Assembly (NCBI GenBank): GCA_947501105.1
Contig: CANMUP010000001.1
Span: 930,001 to 994,000 of the forward strand
Source: an uncultured Flaviramulus sp.
Lineage (GTDB): Bacteria > Bacteroidota > Bacteroidia > Flavobacteriales > Flavobacteriaceae
Length of the DNA stretch: 64,000 bases
Reading direction: 5' to 3'
Shown piece by piece: positions 1-9,281 of this stretch (positions within the stretch are counted from its first letter, which is position 1; each line of letters opens with the position of its first letter). The notes below the pieces were generated by a model. The model made no database searches. It was not told the origin of the DNA and saw nothing but the letters and a program-made list of their open reading frames with translations. The position numbers and the translations under genes were made by a program.

Positions 1-142
1 TAATTTCATTTTCTACAGAGTTAGAATTGCTTCTACAAATGTAGAGTAATTATTTTAATTCTACAAACATAGAGTTAAAAAATATGTTTTTGAAAATAAA
101 AATGAGGTTTTGACTACACTCGACCTAACAAATAGGAAGTAA

Positions 143-1006
143 TTAACTACTTTTTTTAGACCTAATACTTTCAATAACTACAGTTGAAAGAATAATGAGA
201 CCTCCAAAGAAAGTATTCCAAGTTGGTATTTCGTTTAAGAAGATGAATGCTAAAATGATTCCTAAAATAGGTTGTGTGCTACTAATAATACTTGCAGTGC
301 TTACTGTAAAATGTTTTAAGCTATTAACTAACATGGTATGTCCTATGGCAGTAGTAATTACTGCTAGAATTATTATATAAGGGTATTGTGTAGAAATACC
401 AGATGTATCCATAAAAAATAACACAGGTGACAAAACAATAGTAATGATGCCAATTTGATATAACATGATGGCAGTGCCATTATAATTGGTTACCAATTGT
501 TTTGAAATAATGTTGCGAATAGCATAAAATAGAGCAGATGCTAATCCGAATAAAATACCTTTTACGTGAGTACTTTCTAAACTAAATTCTGGTGCTAAAA
601 TGTAAATACCGATTAATACCATAACTCCAAGGAGTATATAAATGGGATCGAATTTTACTTTTATAAATAAAGGTTCTAAAAACGCTGTTAGTATAGGGTA
701 AGCAAATAATGAAAGCATACCTATGGCTACATTAGATAGCTTTAAGGCATAGAAATATGTAATCCAATGAGTCGCTAAAAAAGCACCACTAATTATAAAA
801 AGGATGATTTCTTTTTTTGATTTTAGCTTGAGGCTAATTTTTTTATAACGGCAAAATGCAAATAGTAAAACTGAAGCAATAATTGAACGCCACCAAATAA
901 TAACTGGAATAGACATATCTATATATTTGCCTAAAGCTCCAGAAGTACTTATAAAAAGTGTAGCTAATAAAAGAAGAAGAAGGTTTTTACTATGTTGGTT
1001 GTTCAT
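143..1006 (-). CDS. EamA/DMT-family membrane transporter
   Basis: A 287-residue, very hydrophobic protein with about ten predicted membrane segments arranged as two similar halves, as in the drug/metabolite transporter (EamA) family. The second half begins near residue 150 (GILFGLASALFYAIRN). Such proteins are inner-membrane exporters or importers of metabolites such as amino acids; the substrate cannot be told here. The ATG start is followed by MNNQHSKNLLLLLLATLF, which runs straight into the first membrane helix. The gene lies downstream of the M20 peptidase on the same strand, but a two-hairpin region separates them, so they are probably separate transcripts. The family call is firm; the substrate is unknown. 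Confidence 0.85.
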   Translation of the reverse strand: MNNQHSKNLLLLLLATLFISTSGALGKYIDMSIPVIIWWRSIIASVLLFAFCRYKKISLKLKSKKEIILFIISGAFLATHWITYFYALKLSNVAIGMLSLFAYPILTAFLEPLFIKVKFDPIYILLGVMVLIGIYILAPEFSLESTHVKGILFGLASALFYAIRNIISKQLVTNYNGTAIMLYQIGIITIVLSPVLFFMDTSGISTQYPYIIILAVITTAIGHTMLVNSLKHFTVSTASIISSTQPILGIILAFIFLNEIPTWNTFFGGLIILSTVVIESIRSKKSS

Positions 1007-1044
1007 GTATTAACGCTTGTTGTGTTAGCGATTGCAACGGCATC

Positions 1045-1103
1045 CTTTTGCTTTTTAGCAAAAGATATAGTGAAAAGCGCGACCCCGCCATTAAAAGCGG
1101 GGT
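1045..1103. repeat. Paired hairpins between M20 peptidase and transporter
   Basis: Two perfect inverted repeats lie in the 130-bp gap. The first is CTTTTGCT (1045-1052) with AGCAAAAG (1057-1064). The second is ACCCCGC (1082-1088) with GCGGGGT (1097-1103). On the minus strand the GC-rich hairpin comes first after the peptidase stop codon, so it could act as its terminator, but no clean T-run follows. The arrangement resembles dispersed intergenic repeats seen in flavobacterial genomes; no second copy was found in this window. Confidence 0.45.
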
Positions 1104-1136
1104 AACACCCAAAATATTACTTGTGCTGAATTTATT

Positions 1137-2528
1137 TCAGTATTTAGATAATTCGGTAAAATATTTGTAAAACAATGGAATGGTTTCGATGCCTTTTAAA
1201 TAATTGAAAATTCCGAAATGTTCATTTGGAGAATGAATAGCGTCGCTATCTAAGCCAAAGCCCATTAAAATAGTTTTGCTTTTTAATTCTTGCTCAAATA
1301 GCGATACAATAGGAATACTACCACCGCTACGTTGCGGTATTGGTGTTTTGCCAAAAGTGTCTTGATAAGCTTTACTTGCCGCTTGGTAACCTAAACTATT
1401 TATAGGGGTTACGTAACCTTGACCACCATGGTGCGGTTTTACTTTTACGGTAACACCAGCTGGAGCAATACTTTCAAAATGCGTTTTGAACAATTGAGTA
1501 ATCTCCTCCCAATCTTGATGCGGAACCAATCGCATCGATATTTTTGCATAAGCTTTACTAGCAATAACGGTTTTTGCACCTTCGCCTGTATAACCTCCCC
1601 AAATACCATTAACATCTAGCGTAGGGCGAATAGAATTTCTTTCGTTTGTGGTATACCCTGTTTCGCCATAAACAGCTTCAATATCAAGTGCTTTTTTGTA
1701 GTTTTCTAAACTGAAAGGCGCTTTAGCCATTTCTGAACGTTCTTCTTTTGATAGTTCTTCTACTTTATCGTAAAAACCAGGAATGGTAATATGATTGTTT
1801 CCATCATGAAGCGATGCAATCATTTTGGTTAACACGTTTATAGGGTTTGCTACGGCGCCTCCATATAAACCAGAATGTAAATCGCGGTTAGGACCAGTAA
1901 CTTCCACTTCTACATAGCTCAATCCGCGTAGGCCTGTTGTAATTGAAGGGGTGTCATTGGCTATCATACCAGTATCGGAAATTAGAATAACATCATTCTT
2001 TAACTTTTCTTGGTTTTCTTTTACAAATATGGCAAGGTTTGAGCTTCCTACTTCTTCTTCACCTTCAATCATGAATTTAACATTGCATGGTAGTTGGTTT
2101 GTAGAGGTCATAAACTCTAATGCCTTAACGTGCATATACATTTGCCCTTTATCGTCGCAAGCTCCACGAGCAAAAATGGCGCCTTCTGGATGACGCTCTG
2201 TTTTTTTAATTATTGGTTCAAAAGGTGGTGAATGCCATAAATCTAACGGATCTGGTGGTTGTACATCGTAATGTCCATAAACTAAAATTGTTGGCAAATT
2301 TTTGTCAATTATTTTTTCTCCATAAACAATAGGATATCCTTTTGTTTGGCAGATTTCTACATGATCGCATCCTGCATTTTTAAGACTAATTTTTATTTTG
2401 TCGGCAGTTTTAAGTACATCATTTTTGTATGCTGAATCTGCACTTATTGATGGAATTTTTAAGAGTTCTACAAGTTCGTTTAGAAAGCGCTGTTTATGCT
2501 CTTTAATATATGATTGTATGTTATTCAT
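1137..2528 (-). CDS. M20-family metallodipeptidase
   Basis: A 463-residue cytosolic M20 peptidase that removes residues from short peptides using a two-metal centre. Hallmarks in order are the metal-binding YGHYDVQPPDP near residue 85, the bridging aspartate in ARGACDDKGQ near 120, the catalytic/metal EGEEEVGS near 155, a dimerisation domain in the middle (LRGLSYVEVEVTGPNRDLHSG) and a C-terminal histidine region (DSDAIHSPNEHFG). The length fits the dipeptidase subfamily (about 460). There is no signal peptide. It is a likely housekeeping peptide-salvage enzyme. It starts 103 bp upstream of tRNA-Leu, on the opposite strand. Confidence 0.9.
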   Translation of the reverse strand: MNNIQSYIKEHKQRFLNELVELLKIPSISADSAYKNDVLKTADKIKISLKNAGCDHVEICQTKGYPIVYGEKIIDKNLPTILVYGHYDVQPPDPLDLWHSPPFEPIIKKTERHPEGAIFARGACDDKGQMYMHVKALEFMTSTNQLPCNVKFMIEGEEEVGSSNLAIFVKENQEKLKNDVILISDTGMIANDTPSITTGLRGLSYVEVEVTGPNRDLHSGLYGGAVANPINVLTKMIASLHDGNNHITIPGFYDKVEELSKEERSEMAKAPFSLENYKKALDIEAVYGETGYTTNERNSIRPTLDVNGIWGGYTGEGAKTVIASKAYAKISMRLVPHQDWEEITQLFKTHFESIAPAGVTVKVKPHHGGQGYVTPINSLGYQAASKAYQDTFGKTPIPQRSGGSIPIVSLFEQELKSKTILMGFGLDSDAIHSPNEHFGIFNYLKGIETIPLFYKYFTELSKY

Positions 2529-2589
2529 AAGGTGTTTGTAAAGTTCTTATCAAAAGTATAAAAAAAGAATGTTTTTAATGATAAAGAAG

Positions 2590-2619
2590 TTTGCAATTTA
2601 AAAATGTTGTTTATATTTG
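2590..2619 (+). promoter_or_regulatory. Bacteroidota-type promoter of tRNA-Leu
   Basis: TTTG at 2590-2593 and TATATTTG at 2612-2619 are separated by 18 bp. This fits the Bacteroidota consensus of a -33 TTTG and a -7 TAnnTTTG element. Transcription would start near 2625, a few bases before the mature tRNA end at 2632. Confidence 0.75.
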
Positions 2620-2631
2620 CAATCCTTAATT

Positions 2632-2713
2632 GCGGGCGTGGTGGAATTGGTAGACACGCTAGACTTAGGATCTAGTGCCGCGAGGTGTGAGAGTTCGAGT
2701 CTCTCCGCCCGCA
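2632..2713 (+). tRNA. tRNA-Leu (anticodon UAG)
   Basis: An 82-nt class II tRNA. The acceptor stem is GCGGGCG (2632-2638) paired with CGCCCGC (2706-2712), and the discriminator is A. The anticodon stem CTAGA/TCTAG encloses the loop CTTAGGA with anticodon TAG at 2666-2668, which reads CUA codons. A long variable arm (TGCCGCGAGGTGTGA region) and a T-arm with GAGAG/CTCTC are present. CCA is not encoded. The 3' end overlaps the attachment core of the island, and integration has left this tRNA copy complete. Confidence 0.97.
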
Positions 2714-2718
2714 CATAT
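2701..2718 (+). repeat. attL core, left end of genomic island
   Basis: CTCTCCGCCCGCACATAT covers the last 13 bases of tRNA-Leu plus 5 bases beyond. It is repeated exactly at 22770-22787. Bases on either side of the two copies differ. This is the standard signature of tyrosine-integrase insertion into the T-arm/acceptor end of a tRNA gene. Confidence 0.93.
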
Positions 2719-2726
2719 AAAAACTT

Positions 2727-2763
2727 AAAACCTCTAACTAATAAATAGTTAGAGGTTTTTTGT
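2727..2763 (+). terminator. Rho-independent terminator after tRNA-Leu
   Basis: CCTCTAACTA (2731-2740) pairs perfectly with TAGTTAGAGG (2746-2755), extended by AAAA/TTTT and followed by a T-rich run. It lies inside the island, just after the attachment core, so the element supplies its own terminator for the tRNA it interrupts. The original host terminator is probably the one at 22808. Confidence 0.85.
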
Positions 2764-2769
2764 TTTTAA

Positions 2770-2790
2770 TTTAGGCAACCTTTAGGCAAC
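2770..2790 (+). promoter_or_regulatory. Left paired TTTAGGCAAC motifs (putative integrase arm sites)
   Basis: Two exact copies of TTTAGGCAAC (2770-2779 and 2781-2790) are spaced by one base, an 11-bp period of about one helical turn. The same pair, with the same spacing and orientation, occurs at 22609-22629 near the other end. Direct repeats close to both attachment cores are expected for the arm-binding domain of lambda-type integrases. Confidence 0.65.
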
Positions 2791-2977
2791 ATAACTTGTA
2801 ATTGTTGATTTTTATATTATTAGTTGTAAAGAGAATAAAAGATATAATATGGAATAAAAATCACTTATATCTCTACTTTTTAATTTTTTTCTTCACTCTG
2901 TTTAAGAATTTTCTTATTTTAGAAAGCTTAAACTTGTGAATTCACAAAGCTGGCTTATTATAAATAAATTATTCTAA

Positions 2978-5900
2978 ATGATAATAAAGTTTACTGAAAA
3001 ATTCACCGACAAACATTTAGATGAAAAAATCAACTCTATATATGAGAATTTCAATAAAAATAAGGATGATTACTATGTTTTTGATTTAATTAAACTTGAA
3101 TACATTGCTAACCAAGAATTATTGGTTTTATCTTCTTTGTTTTCAATGTTTATTCAAAATAAAGTAGAGTTTGAGGTTGTTTTATACGAAAAAGGCCTTT
3201 CAATTTCAGAAATCCCCTCTAGAGTAAGAAGGCAGTTAATAGAGTTGTGGGTTGTTTGGAGAATTTGGAAATTAATACCAAGTGATAAGTACTATGTAAA
3301 ATATTTTGGATTAGATGGAACTTTTATTGAAAGTTTACAAAAAGAAGAAAATTATTACCCAGAAAGTAGAGTTGAATTGTATGATAGGCATGGCGTAACT
3401 CCATTCATTCATTTAGATTTTATTGAAAACTATAGTGCAAATGAGATTCAAAATAGGGTTAAGAGAATTTTTAAACTTTCCGAAGCCATTCAGGAAATAT
3501 TATATGATAATGATTGTTTTCACCCATTTACAAGTGACTCATTAAGTGTAATAATTTCAGAAGAATTATATTTAAATTTTTTAGATCATTCTTTGCATTC
3601 TTCCTTTGAGGACTTTACTCTTTTTGCTTCTATGAGTATTTCAGTTAAAAGAAAGAGGGATGATAAATTATATTTAAATAAACTTAATTTTGAAAGTGAA
3701 CAACTACCTGAATCAAAATCATTTTTCTATGATTCATTTTCTAAAGAATTTTACAATAGAAGTTATATTGAATTTTCATTTCTTGATTTTGGCTCTGGAA
3801 TACCAAATACTTTAAGATCTGAGTATGCAAATTTATCTGATAACGAAATATTGAAACATGCTTTTAATCATGATTCGTCTAGGCATCCAATATCAATAGT
3901 TGATAGTAAAGCTGATGATTATATTCCAAGAGGTTTATACGATGCACTCACTATTGTTAGAAGATATAAAGGATTGCTTGTTGCAAGAAGTAATTATGGA
4001 AAGATTCTTTTCGATTTTAACGAATCCGATGATATAGAAAAAGCATTTAAAATTTTTGGAAATAATGATTTCTTTTTTCCAGGAACATTAATCAGTTTAT
4101 ATATTCCTGCGATTGAAAATGAAAGCTTGCTTAATGAATCAAGTATAAAGCCTCAGATATCTTTTGAACACATAAACCCAAGAAATAAAAGGTATGTAAA
4201 CATTAATCAGGTGTTAAAAAATATACCAAAGGGTAAAGAAAAATTATATAGTTATTCTTTACAAGAATTAAAGAATGCAATTTTATTTAATAATAATGAG
4301 CCAACAATAGTATACTTAAGTTTTTTAGGCTCAACAATTGAGGATAGGGTAGCTCGAAAAGTATTAATTTTTTTACTTACAGATTATCAAATTAATATTA
4401 GAGCAAACGTTGTATTGATTCATAGCCCCAAGAAAGAGATAATAAATAGTGTTTCTAAAATCATTAACTCGCTAAACTCCGTTTATAAAAAATACAAAAT
4501 ACATCCTTTGCCAATAATTAATTATGAAAGTGCAAAAGAAGAACTATATGTTCAATGGCTAGGTGTATACGATAAAAAAGATGCTGTAAAACTAAATGAT
4601 TTACTTTATACAGAATTTTCATTAGCGAAATCGGATTTTAATGAATCTTCATATATCGAGGGGCATGTTTTGTCTTTTGACACGTATGGTAATCTTATTT
4701 CTCATTTTCCAAATAGGGGAGAATTAATTGAAATATTTACAGGTGAAGAGGATGCAATAATTAGTCAAAATTTTCTATATACTTTAGAGCAGAGTAAAGG
4801 AATTGTCAGAGACAATGGGAAAGGGTTATATCTATGCAATGGGAACTATTTTCAGAAGGAATATATTGAAATCAATAATATAATAAATAGTAAAGAAGAA
4901 TTAGAAAGTATCACAAATATTTTTTTTATAAAATTAGAATCTAAAATTGATAATATTCATGATTTTCATTTTATAGGCATTACGTCAACAAGTAATAAGA
5001 TTTTAAAGTCTTTTGTTAATTTGAATTTAATTTCAAACGAACGATCTCATCCCTATGAAAATTATCATTCTTTTGAAAAAGAAATGAATGAATTAACAAT
5101 TGAATCTCACGCAAAATACATTCTAATATGTGATGTTATTTCCACAGGGTTTTTAACTAAAAAATTAGCAAATAAACTTATTGAATTGGGTTCTGTATTG
5201 AGCCATGTTGGGGTTTTGGTATCTGTTATCGATTTGAATTTTAGAAAAAATGAAAATTATTTAAATTCCATTTCTGATAAAATAATTAGTTTACTGGAAT
5301 ACGAGATAAATAAGTATGAAACTGATTCTGATGAAATTAAAACCGAAATAGGTAATAAAAAGATTATTAGAATCAATCCATATACAAATATACCTATTAG
5401 GTTAAGTTTTGATGAAACTAATTATAATGATTCGATTATATTTCATTCAACTGTCGAATACGATGAAAGCCTAAATGAAATTATTTTTAAAAATGAATTT
5501 CTTGACTCTGTAGATGATGAAAATTTAAAAGTTGGATATTTTAAATTTAATAACGTAATTCATCCGTACTTTTTTGATACAAATCCAATTTTAGATAATC
5601 TAGATGTCGATATTCTAAAAAACATCTTTATCAAGATAGATAATCCTAAGCTTAAGACGGATAAAGTTCAAATTTTTTATCCTAGAGATTCAGGCATTAA
5701 ATCTAATACTTTTTTCACTAATTTGAAGTCTGGATTAGGAAACGATAATGTAGAAGAAATTGAGATAGATAGAATTAATACAAGTGAAGGATGGAGATTT
5801 CCTCACAACTCAAAGCACCTTTCTTCAAAGGTCGATGATAATTTATGCTTAATAATAGATGATGGTACATCTACTGGAGATTCATTGATACAAATGATTG

Positions 5901-7675
5901 ACGAAATTTCCTTTTATAATGCTAAAGAAATAATACTACTCTGTTTCATCGGGAGAATTAACGATCATAAAAGAGAATTTTTTTCAAGATTATCTTCAAT
6001 AAAAGTTCAAAGAGGTAATTCTGTAGCGTTGTCAATTTTTTTTGCAACTCATTGGCATATTCCAACGTATTATTTGGATAGTAATCCGATTATTAAAGAA
6101 ACAAACTGGCTAAGGGAACTAATCAAAGTTACAAATGCCCCAAATAGTATAAAAAAAATAGCTGAAAGAATTCTTGAAGAAATTAAACCAAAAAAAGAAA
6201 ATTTTAAAGACTATAAGTATTTACCGAAAATAATTGGTACAAAAAAAACACCAAAGAAAGAGTTAATAAAAAGAAGAGAAGAAATAGGTAAAGTTATAGG
6301 TTATAGATTATATAAAGAAAGTTTTAATTATTTTAATGCATTTGTAAAAAAATATAGCTTAGAAAAGAAAGATGAAGAGGTAGATCGCTATAAAGAGATT
6401 GAGCTAATTTGTGCATGTTTTATTTATGAGCCATACCTTTATGAAAAACTATCTCTAATACTACCCGATGTTACCTTTTTAATAGAACAATTTGTTCGCT
6501 ATTTGGTTTTTTCATATGACAATTACGAAAATCATAAGTCATATGATTGGGATAAAAAAGATGTAGTCCATTTGTTTTTTATTGTTTTTAAAGACGAAAA
6601 ATTAATAGCAGAATTAACTAAAACTAAATTCAATAAACTTATTAAGTTCACTAATCCGTCTGAATCTTGTTTAGACTATGTACTCTATAAGCTATCTAGA
6701 TACTTTCCTATATCAAATAACCATTCAAGTAATAAATTCATTAGGTCTTATATTTTAAATCAATTGATATATCAAAGTCAGCAAGAAACCCTAAATGAAG
6801 TAGAGCGAAATAAGATTGAAGTTTTTAATCATTTTATTGCTACGTTATCCATTAACGAATCTGTAGAAGATATATTGAATAAAATCCTTTCTGAATATTC
6901 TAAAATCAATCCAAAGAGTATTGATTATCACAATAAAAATCTCAAAGTAGACAAACAAGTTCTAAAGGAATTATTGACCGATATACATGGTAAGATTTAT
7001 AAAGATTTAGATTATTCAGAGGACAAACAAAGTTTTATAAAATATTCTAAAAGATTAGTATGTTTTTTAGAAAATATTTTAGGGTTAAGTAGTACGCATC
7101 GAAGCTTCTTTATAGATGATAATATTTACAATGATATAAATTCAAATAACGAGAATTCACTAAGAATGCTTCATAAAGAATTTAATGATTTGGTTTATTC
7201 AAATGGGAATAAATTCAACGTAGAAAAGTGTAAAAATATTCTCGATAAGATATATGCTAATTTTATTAATAATAAATCTAATTTATTTGATTTATTTCAA
7301 CAAATCCATACAGATAATGTATTGCTATTGTTGAAAGAAAGTATTCATTCAGGTTATAATATTATTGGAGATATTAATCAATATCAAATTGATTTTTCAG
7401 TATACATACCTAAACATTTTATGTCCTTAATATTTAAGGAGGTTAATGCTAATTTAAGACATTCATCTGGTGATGTAAATATAAGTATAACGAAAAAGCA
7501 CCCCTATTTTGATATAGAGATACTTACAACCATAAAAAAAGGAAAAAAAGGAAGGAGTAATGGTACAGTTCTATTTAGTAATTTAAATAACTCTCCTTTT
7601 GATATAAAATATAAAAGTGAAATTGTTAATGATAAAAAGCAATTTCTTCAAATATTTAAGTGCAAAGAATTATGA
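2978..7675 (+). CDS. STAS-like/GHKL ATPase/double PRTase giant protein
   Basis: A 1565-residue cytosolic protein of mixed domains. Residues about 1-80 look STAS-like. A GHKL (histidine-kinase-type) ATPase follows, with an N-box EELYLNFLDHS at 195-205 and a G1 box DFGSGIP at 270-276. Two type-I phosphoribosyltransferase-like motifs come next: CDVISTG (Asp719-Gly724) and the stronger IIDDGTSTGDS (Asp961, Asp962, Gly967). The C-terminal 450 residues are helical and end in a region reminiscent of another N-box (KEVNANLRHS). No phosphoacceptor histidine was recognised. The stop codon overlaps the start of the next gene (ATGA), so the two are coupled. The domain set suggests nucleotide sensing or processing, as in prokaryotic conflict systems; that role is inference. 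Confidence 0.75.
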   Translation: MIIKFTEKFTDKHLDEKINSIYENFNKNKDDYYVFDLIKLEYIANQELLVLSSLFSMFIQNKVEFEVVLYEKGLSISEIPSRVRRQLIELWVVWRIWKLIPSDKYYVKYFGLDGTFIESLQKEENYYPESRVELYDRHGVTPFIHLDFIENYSANEIQNRVKRIFKLSEAIQEILYDNDCFHPFTSDSLSVIISEELYLNFLDHSLHSSFEDFTLFASMSISVKRKRDDKLYLNKLNFESEQLPESKSFFYDSFSKEFYNRSYIEFSFLDFGSGIPNTLRSEYANLSDNEILKHAFNHDSSRHPISIVDSKADDYIPRGLYDALTIVRRYKGLLVARSNYGKILFDFNESDDIEKAFKIFGNNDFFFPGTLISLYIPAIENESLLNESSIKPQISFEHINPRNKRYVNINQVLKNIPKGKEKLYSYSLQELKNAILFNNNEPTIVYLSFLGSTIEDRVARKVLIFLLTDYQINIRANVVLIHSPKKEIINSVSKIINSLNSVYKKYKIHPLPIINYESAKEELYVQWLGVYDKKDAVKLNDLLYTEFSLAKSDFNESSYIEGHVLSFDTYGNLISHFPNRGELIEIFTGEEDAIISQNFLYTLEQSKGIVRDNGKGLYLCNGNYFQKEYIEINNIINSKEELESITNIFFIKLESKIDNIHDFHFIGITSTSNKILKSFVNLNLISNERSHPYENYHSFEKEMNELTIESHAKYILICDVISTGFLTKKLANKLIELGSVLSHVGVLVSVIDLNFRKNENYLNSISDKIISLLEYEINKYETDSDEIKTEIGNKKIIRINPYTNIPIRLSFDETNYNDSIIFHSTVEYDESLNEIIFKNEFLDSVDDENLKVGYFKFNNVIHPYFFDTNPILDNLDVDILKNIFIKIDNPKLKTDKVQIFYPRDSGIKSNTFFTNLKSGLGNDNVEEIEIDRINTSEGWRFPHNSKHLSSKVDDNLCLIIDDGTSTGDSLIQMIDEISFYNAKEIILLCFIGRINDHKREFFSRLSSIKVQRGNSVALSIFFATHWHIPTYYLDSNPIIKETNWLRELIKVTNAPNSIKKIAERILEEIKPKKENFKDYKYLPKIIGTKKTPKKELIKRREEIGKVIGYRLYKESFNYFNAFVKKYSLEKKDEEVDRYKEIELICACFIYEPYLYEKLSLILPDVTFLIEQFVRYLVFSYDNYENHKSYDWDKKDVVHLFFIVFKDEKLIAELTKTKFNKLIKFTNPSESCLDYVLYKLSRYFPISNNHSSNKFIRSYILNQLIYQSQQETLNEVERNKIEVFNHFIATLSINESVEDILNKILSEYSKINPKSIDYHNKNLKVDKQVLKELLTDIHGKIYKDLDYSEDKQSFIKYSKRLVCFLENILGLSSTHRSFFIDDNIYNDINSNNENSLRMLHKEFNDLVYSNGNKFNVEKCKNILDKIYANFINNKSNLFDLFQQIHTDNVLLLLKESIHSGYNIIGDINQYQIDFSVYIPKHFMSLIFKEVNANLRHSSGDVNISITKKHPYFDIEILTTIKKGKKGRSNGTVLFSNLNNSPFDIKYKSEIVNDKKQFLQIFKCKEL

Positions 7676-9033
7676 TAAATACTGAATTATATGATAGGTT
7701 AGAAGAAATAGTTTTTTTGTTGTGGGACAATGAAAAAGATTATAATGAAGATAGTACTCAAAAAAAAATAGGAGATTTATTTAGAGCGAAACATCGAGTT
7801 TATTCTATAGATGATTTAAAAAACATTTTTAGAAAGTATGATAAAAATCAAGAATATATTTTTTTTATTCATCTAGCCCATAACAACGAAAATGAAGGTC
7901 ATCGAACATTTGTAGAACAGAAAATAGTTAAAGAATACCCTAAACTTAAATATTACTTTATTAGTAGAATTGATAGAGGAGAAATATATGCCAAAAAAGA
8001 AAAATTAAATGTTTATAATTGGGAAGGATATAGAGAAGAAATAGACAAAATATTTATCCCTCAAACTGTTTCAGAAATGGAGGGAGATATAAGAACCTTT
8101 GAAGAACAAAAGCAAGTAGTTACGGAAATAGATTTCCCTAAAATAAAATATGCAGTAATTACTGCGTTATTTGATGATGAATTTGAAGAATTAAAGAGGA
8201 TATTCGATTTTCCAGAAGATAAAGAAATTCACACTAAAACTAAAGTGTTCTATAGAGGGTATTTAAAAGGAAAAAGAGAAATTGAAATAATTGCAGCAGT
8301 TCCTAATTCTACAGGAATGTTAGATACATCAATTATAGCTACTCAATTACTTGAGTTTTTTAAACCTGATTACTTGTTAATGTCTGGAGTTTGTGGAGGG
8401 GCTGAGGATACAGATTTTGGAGATATTGTACTAGCAAAGCAAATATTTACTTTTCAAAAAGGAAAAATTTCAGATATAAAAACTAAAAACGATAAGGGGG
8501 AATTAAAGAAAATTAACTTATATGATGAAAAAAATAATCTTATTAATTATAATAAGTTGTTTGATGATAACGGAAACCAGATAAGTGTAAGCATAGAGAA
8601 ATTTGAAAGAGAAAATGATTCTATAATTCAGTTAAATAGCCTCGTTGAAGATAAATTAAACACTAAATTAAGTGATATAAAAAGAAGTATTAATGGAGCA
8701 ATTTCAGAATCAACTTTTTTTAAAGATAAAAGTATTGATATAATTCTAGAACCGATGGCATGCAGTACCATGGTTATAAATAAAGAAGGGTATTTTGAAG
8801 ACACTATTAAAGTAATTCATAGAAAAACAGCTGCTGTTGAAATGGAAAGTTATGGTGTGGCTAGGGCTTGTCAATTTGCAAATAATGGAAATACCATACC
8901 AATTATATTTAAGTCGGTAATGGACAAGACAGTAAATAAAGTTGATTCTGTGGCTGGAATTAATTACAAAAAATTTGCAGCATATACTAGTGCCCAGTTT
9001 ATGAAAGAGTTGTTCATGAAAAATGTTATTTAG
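7672..9033 (+). CDS. Nucleoside phosphorylase/nucleosidase-fold protein with N-terminal extension
   Basis: The start is taken at the ATG of 7672, which forms an ATGA overlap with the previous stop codon; a GTG at 7660 is the alternative. The 453-residue protein has an N-terminal region of about 145 residues that I do not recognise. It is followed by a purine-nucleoside phosphorylase / MTA-SAH nucleosidase fold: YAVITALFDDEFEEL near 160, MSGVCGGAEDTDFGDIVLA near 240, the ribose-binding glutamate in VEMES (Glu390, Met391, Glu392) and the catalytic-type aspartate in SVMDKTV (Asp418). Housekeeping nucleosidases are about 230 residues, so both the extension and an insert near residues 265-350 are unusual. 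It probably cleaves a nucleoside or nucleotide glycosidic bond; the substrate is unknown. Operon context suggests it is the effector of a PRTase/GHKL system. Confidence 0.78.
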   Translation: MINTELYDRLEEIVFLLWDNEKDYNEDSTQKKIGDLFRAKHRVYSIDDLKNIFRKYDKNQEYIFFIHLAHNNENEGHRTFVEQKIVKEYPKLKYYFISRIDRGEIYAKKEKLNVYNWEGYREEIDKIFIPQTVSEMEGDIRTFEEQKQVVTEIDFPKIKYAVITALFDDEFEELKRIFDFPEDKEIHTKTKVFYRGYLKGKREIEIIAAVPNSTGMLDTSIIATQLLEFFKPDYLLMSGVCGGAEDTDFGDIVLAKQIFTFQKGKISDIKTKNDKGELKKINLYDEKNNLINYNKLFDDNGNQISVSIEKFERENDSIIQLNSLVEDKLNTKLSDIKRSINGAISESTFFKDKSIDIILEPMACSTMVINKEGYFEDTIKVIHRKTAAVEMESYGVARACQFANNGNTIPIIFKSVMDKTVNKVDSVAGINYKKFAAYTSAQFMKELFMKNVI

Positions 9034-9178
9034 AATAGCTAAGTGCTCTATGAAATTTTTTCAGTAGATGTGCTATTTGATAAATTTTGTAGGCAATAAT
9101 ATACTTATGTAATCCAACATGACATAGTTTTTTGGTATAGTTATTGCTGTATAATAGTAGGTTAGACGAAGATACTTA

Positions 9179-9281
9179 AAGTAAAGTCGGTGATGTGAGT
9201 TCGATTCTCACTAGGGGTTCTAAAAGTCTAACAAATTTGCCTCTATAGCTCAACGGATAGAGTGCGACTATGATATTACTT
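9179..9281 (+). tRNA. Circularly permuted tRNA-like gene (3' half before 5' half)
   Basis: The 3' half lies upstream: anticodon-stem strand AGTCG (9185-9189), variable loop GTGAT, T-arm GTGAG-TTCGATT-CTCAC (9195-9211) and acceptor strand TAGGGGT (9212-9218). After 20 bp the 5' half follows: acceptor strand GCCTCTA (9239-9245), TA, D-arm GCTC-AACGGATA-GAGT (9248-9263), G26 and anticodon-stem strand CGACT (9265-9269). All stems pair across the permutation (the acceptor has two G-U pairs), and every segment has canonical length, including T8, A14, GG in the D-loop and TTC in the T-loop. The anticodon stem extends past the loop as TTACTT (9276-9281) with AAGTAA (9179-9184), leaving a bulge ATGATA. 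The isoacceptor is unclear; the body resembles tRNA-Arg. It could also be a relic of a tRNA broken at its anticodon loop. Confidence 0.6.

Noticed and set aside
2978-7675. Classical sensor histidine kinase
   Set aside because: A GHKL-type ATP site is visible but no H-box dimerisation helix or response-regulator partner; the PRTase motifs dominate the rest.
9179-9281. Two-piece (permuted) tmRNA
   Set aside because: The element has a full D-stem and a normal 5-bp anticodon stem and no room for a tag-coding region, unlike tmRNA.
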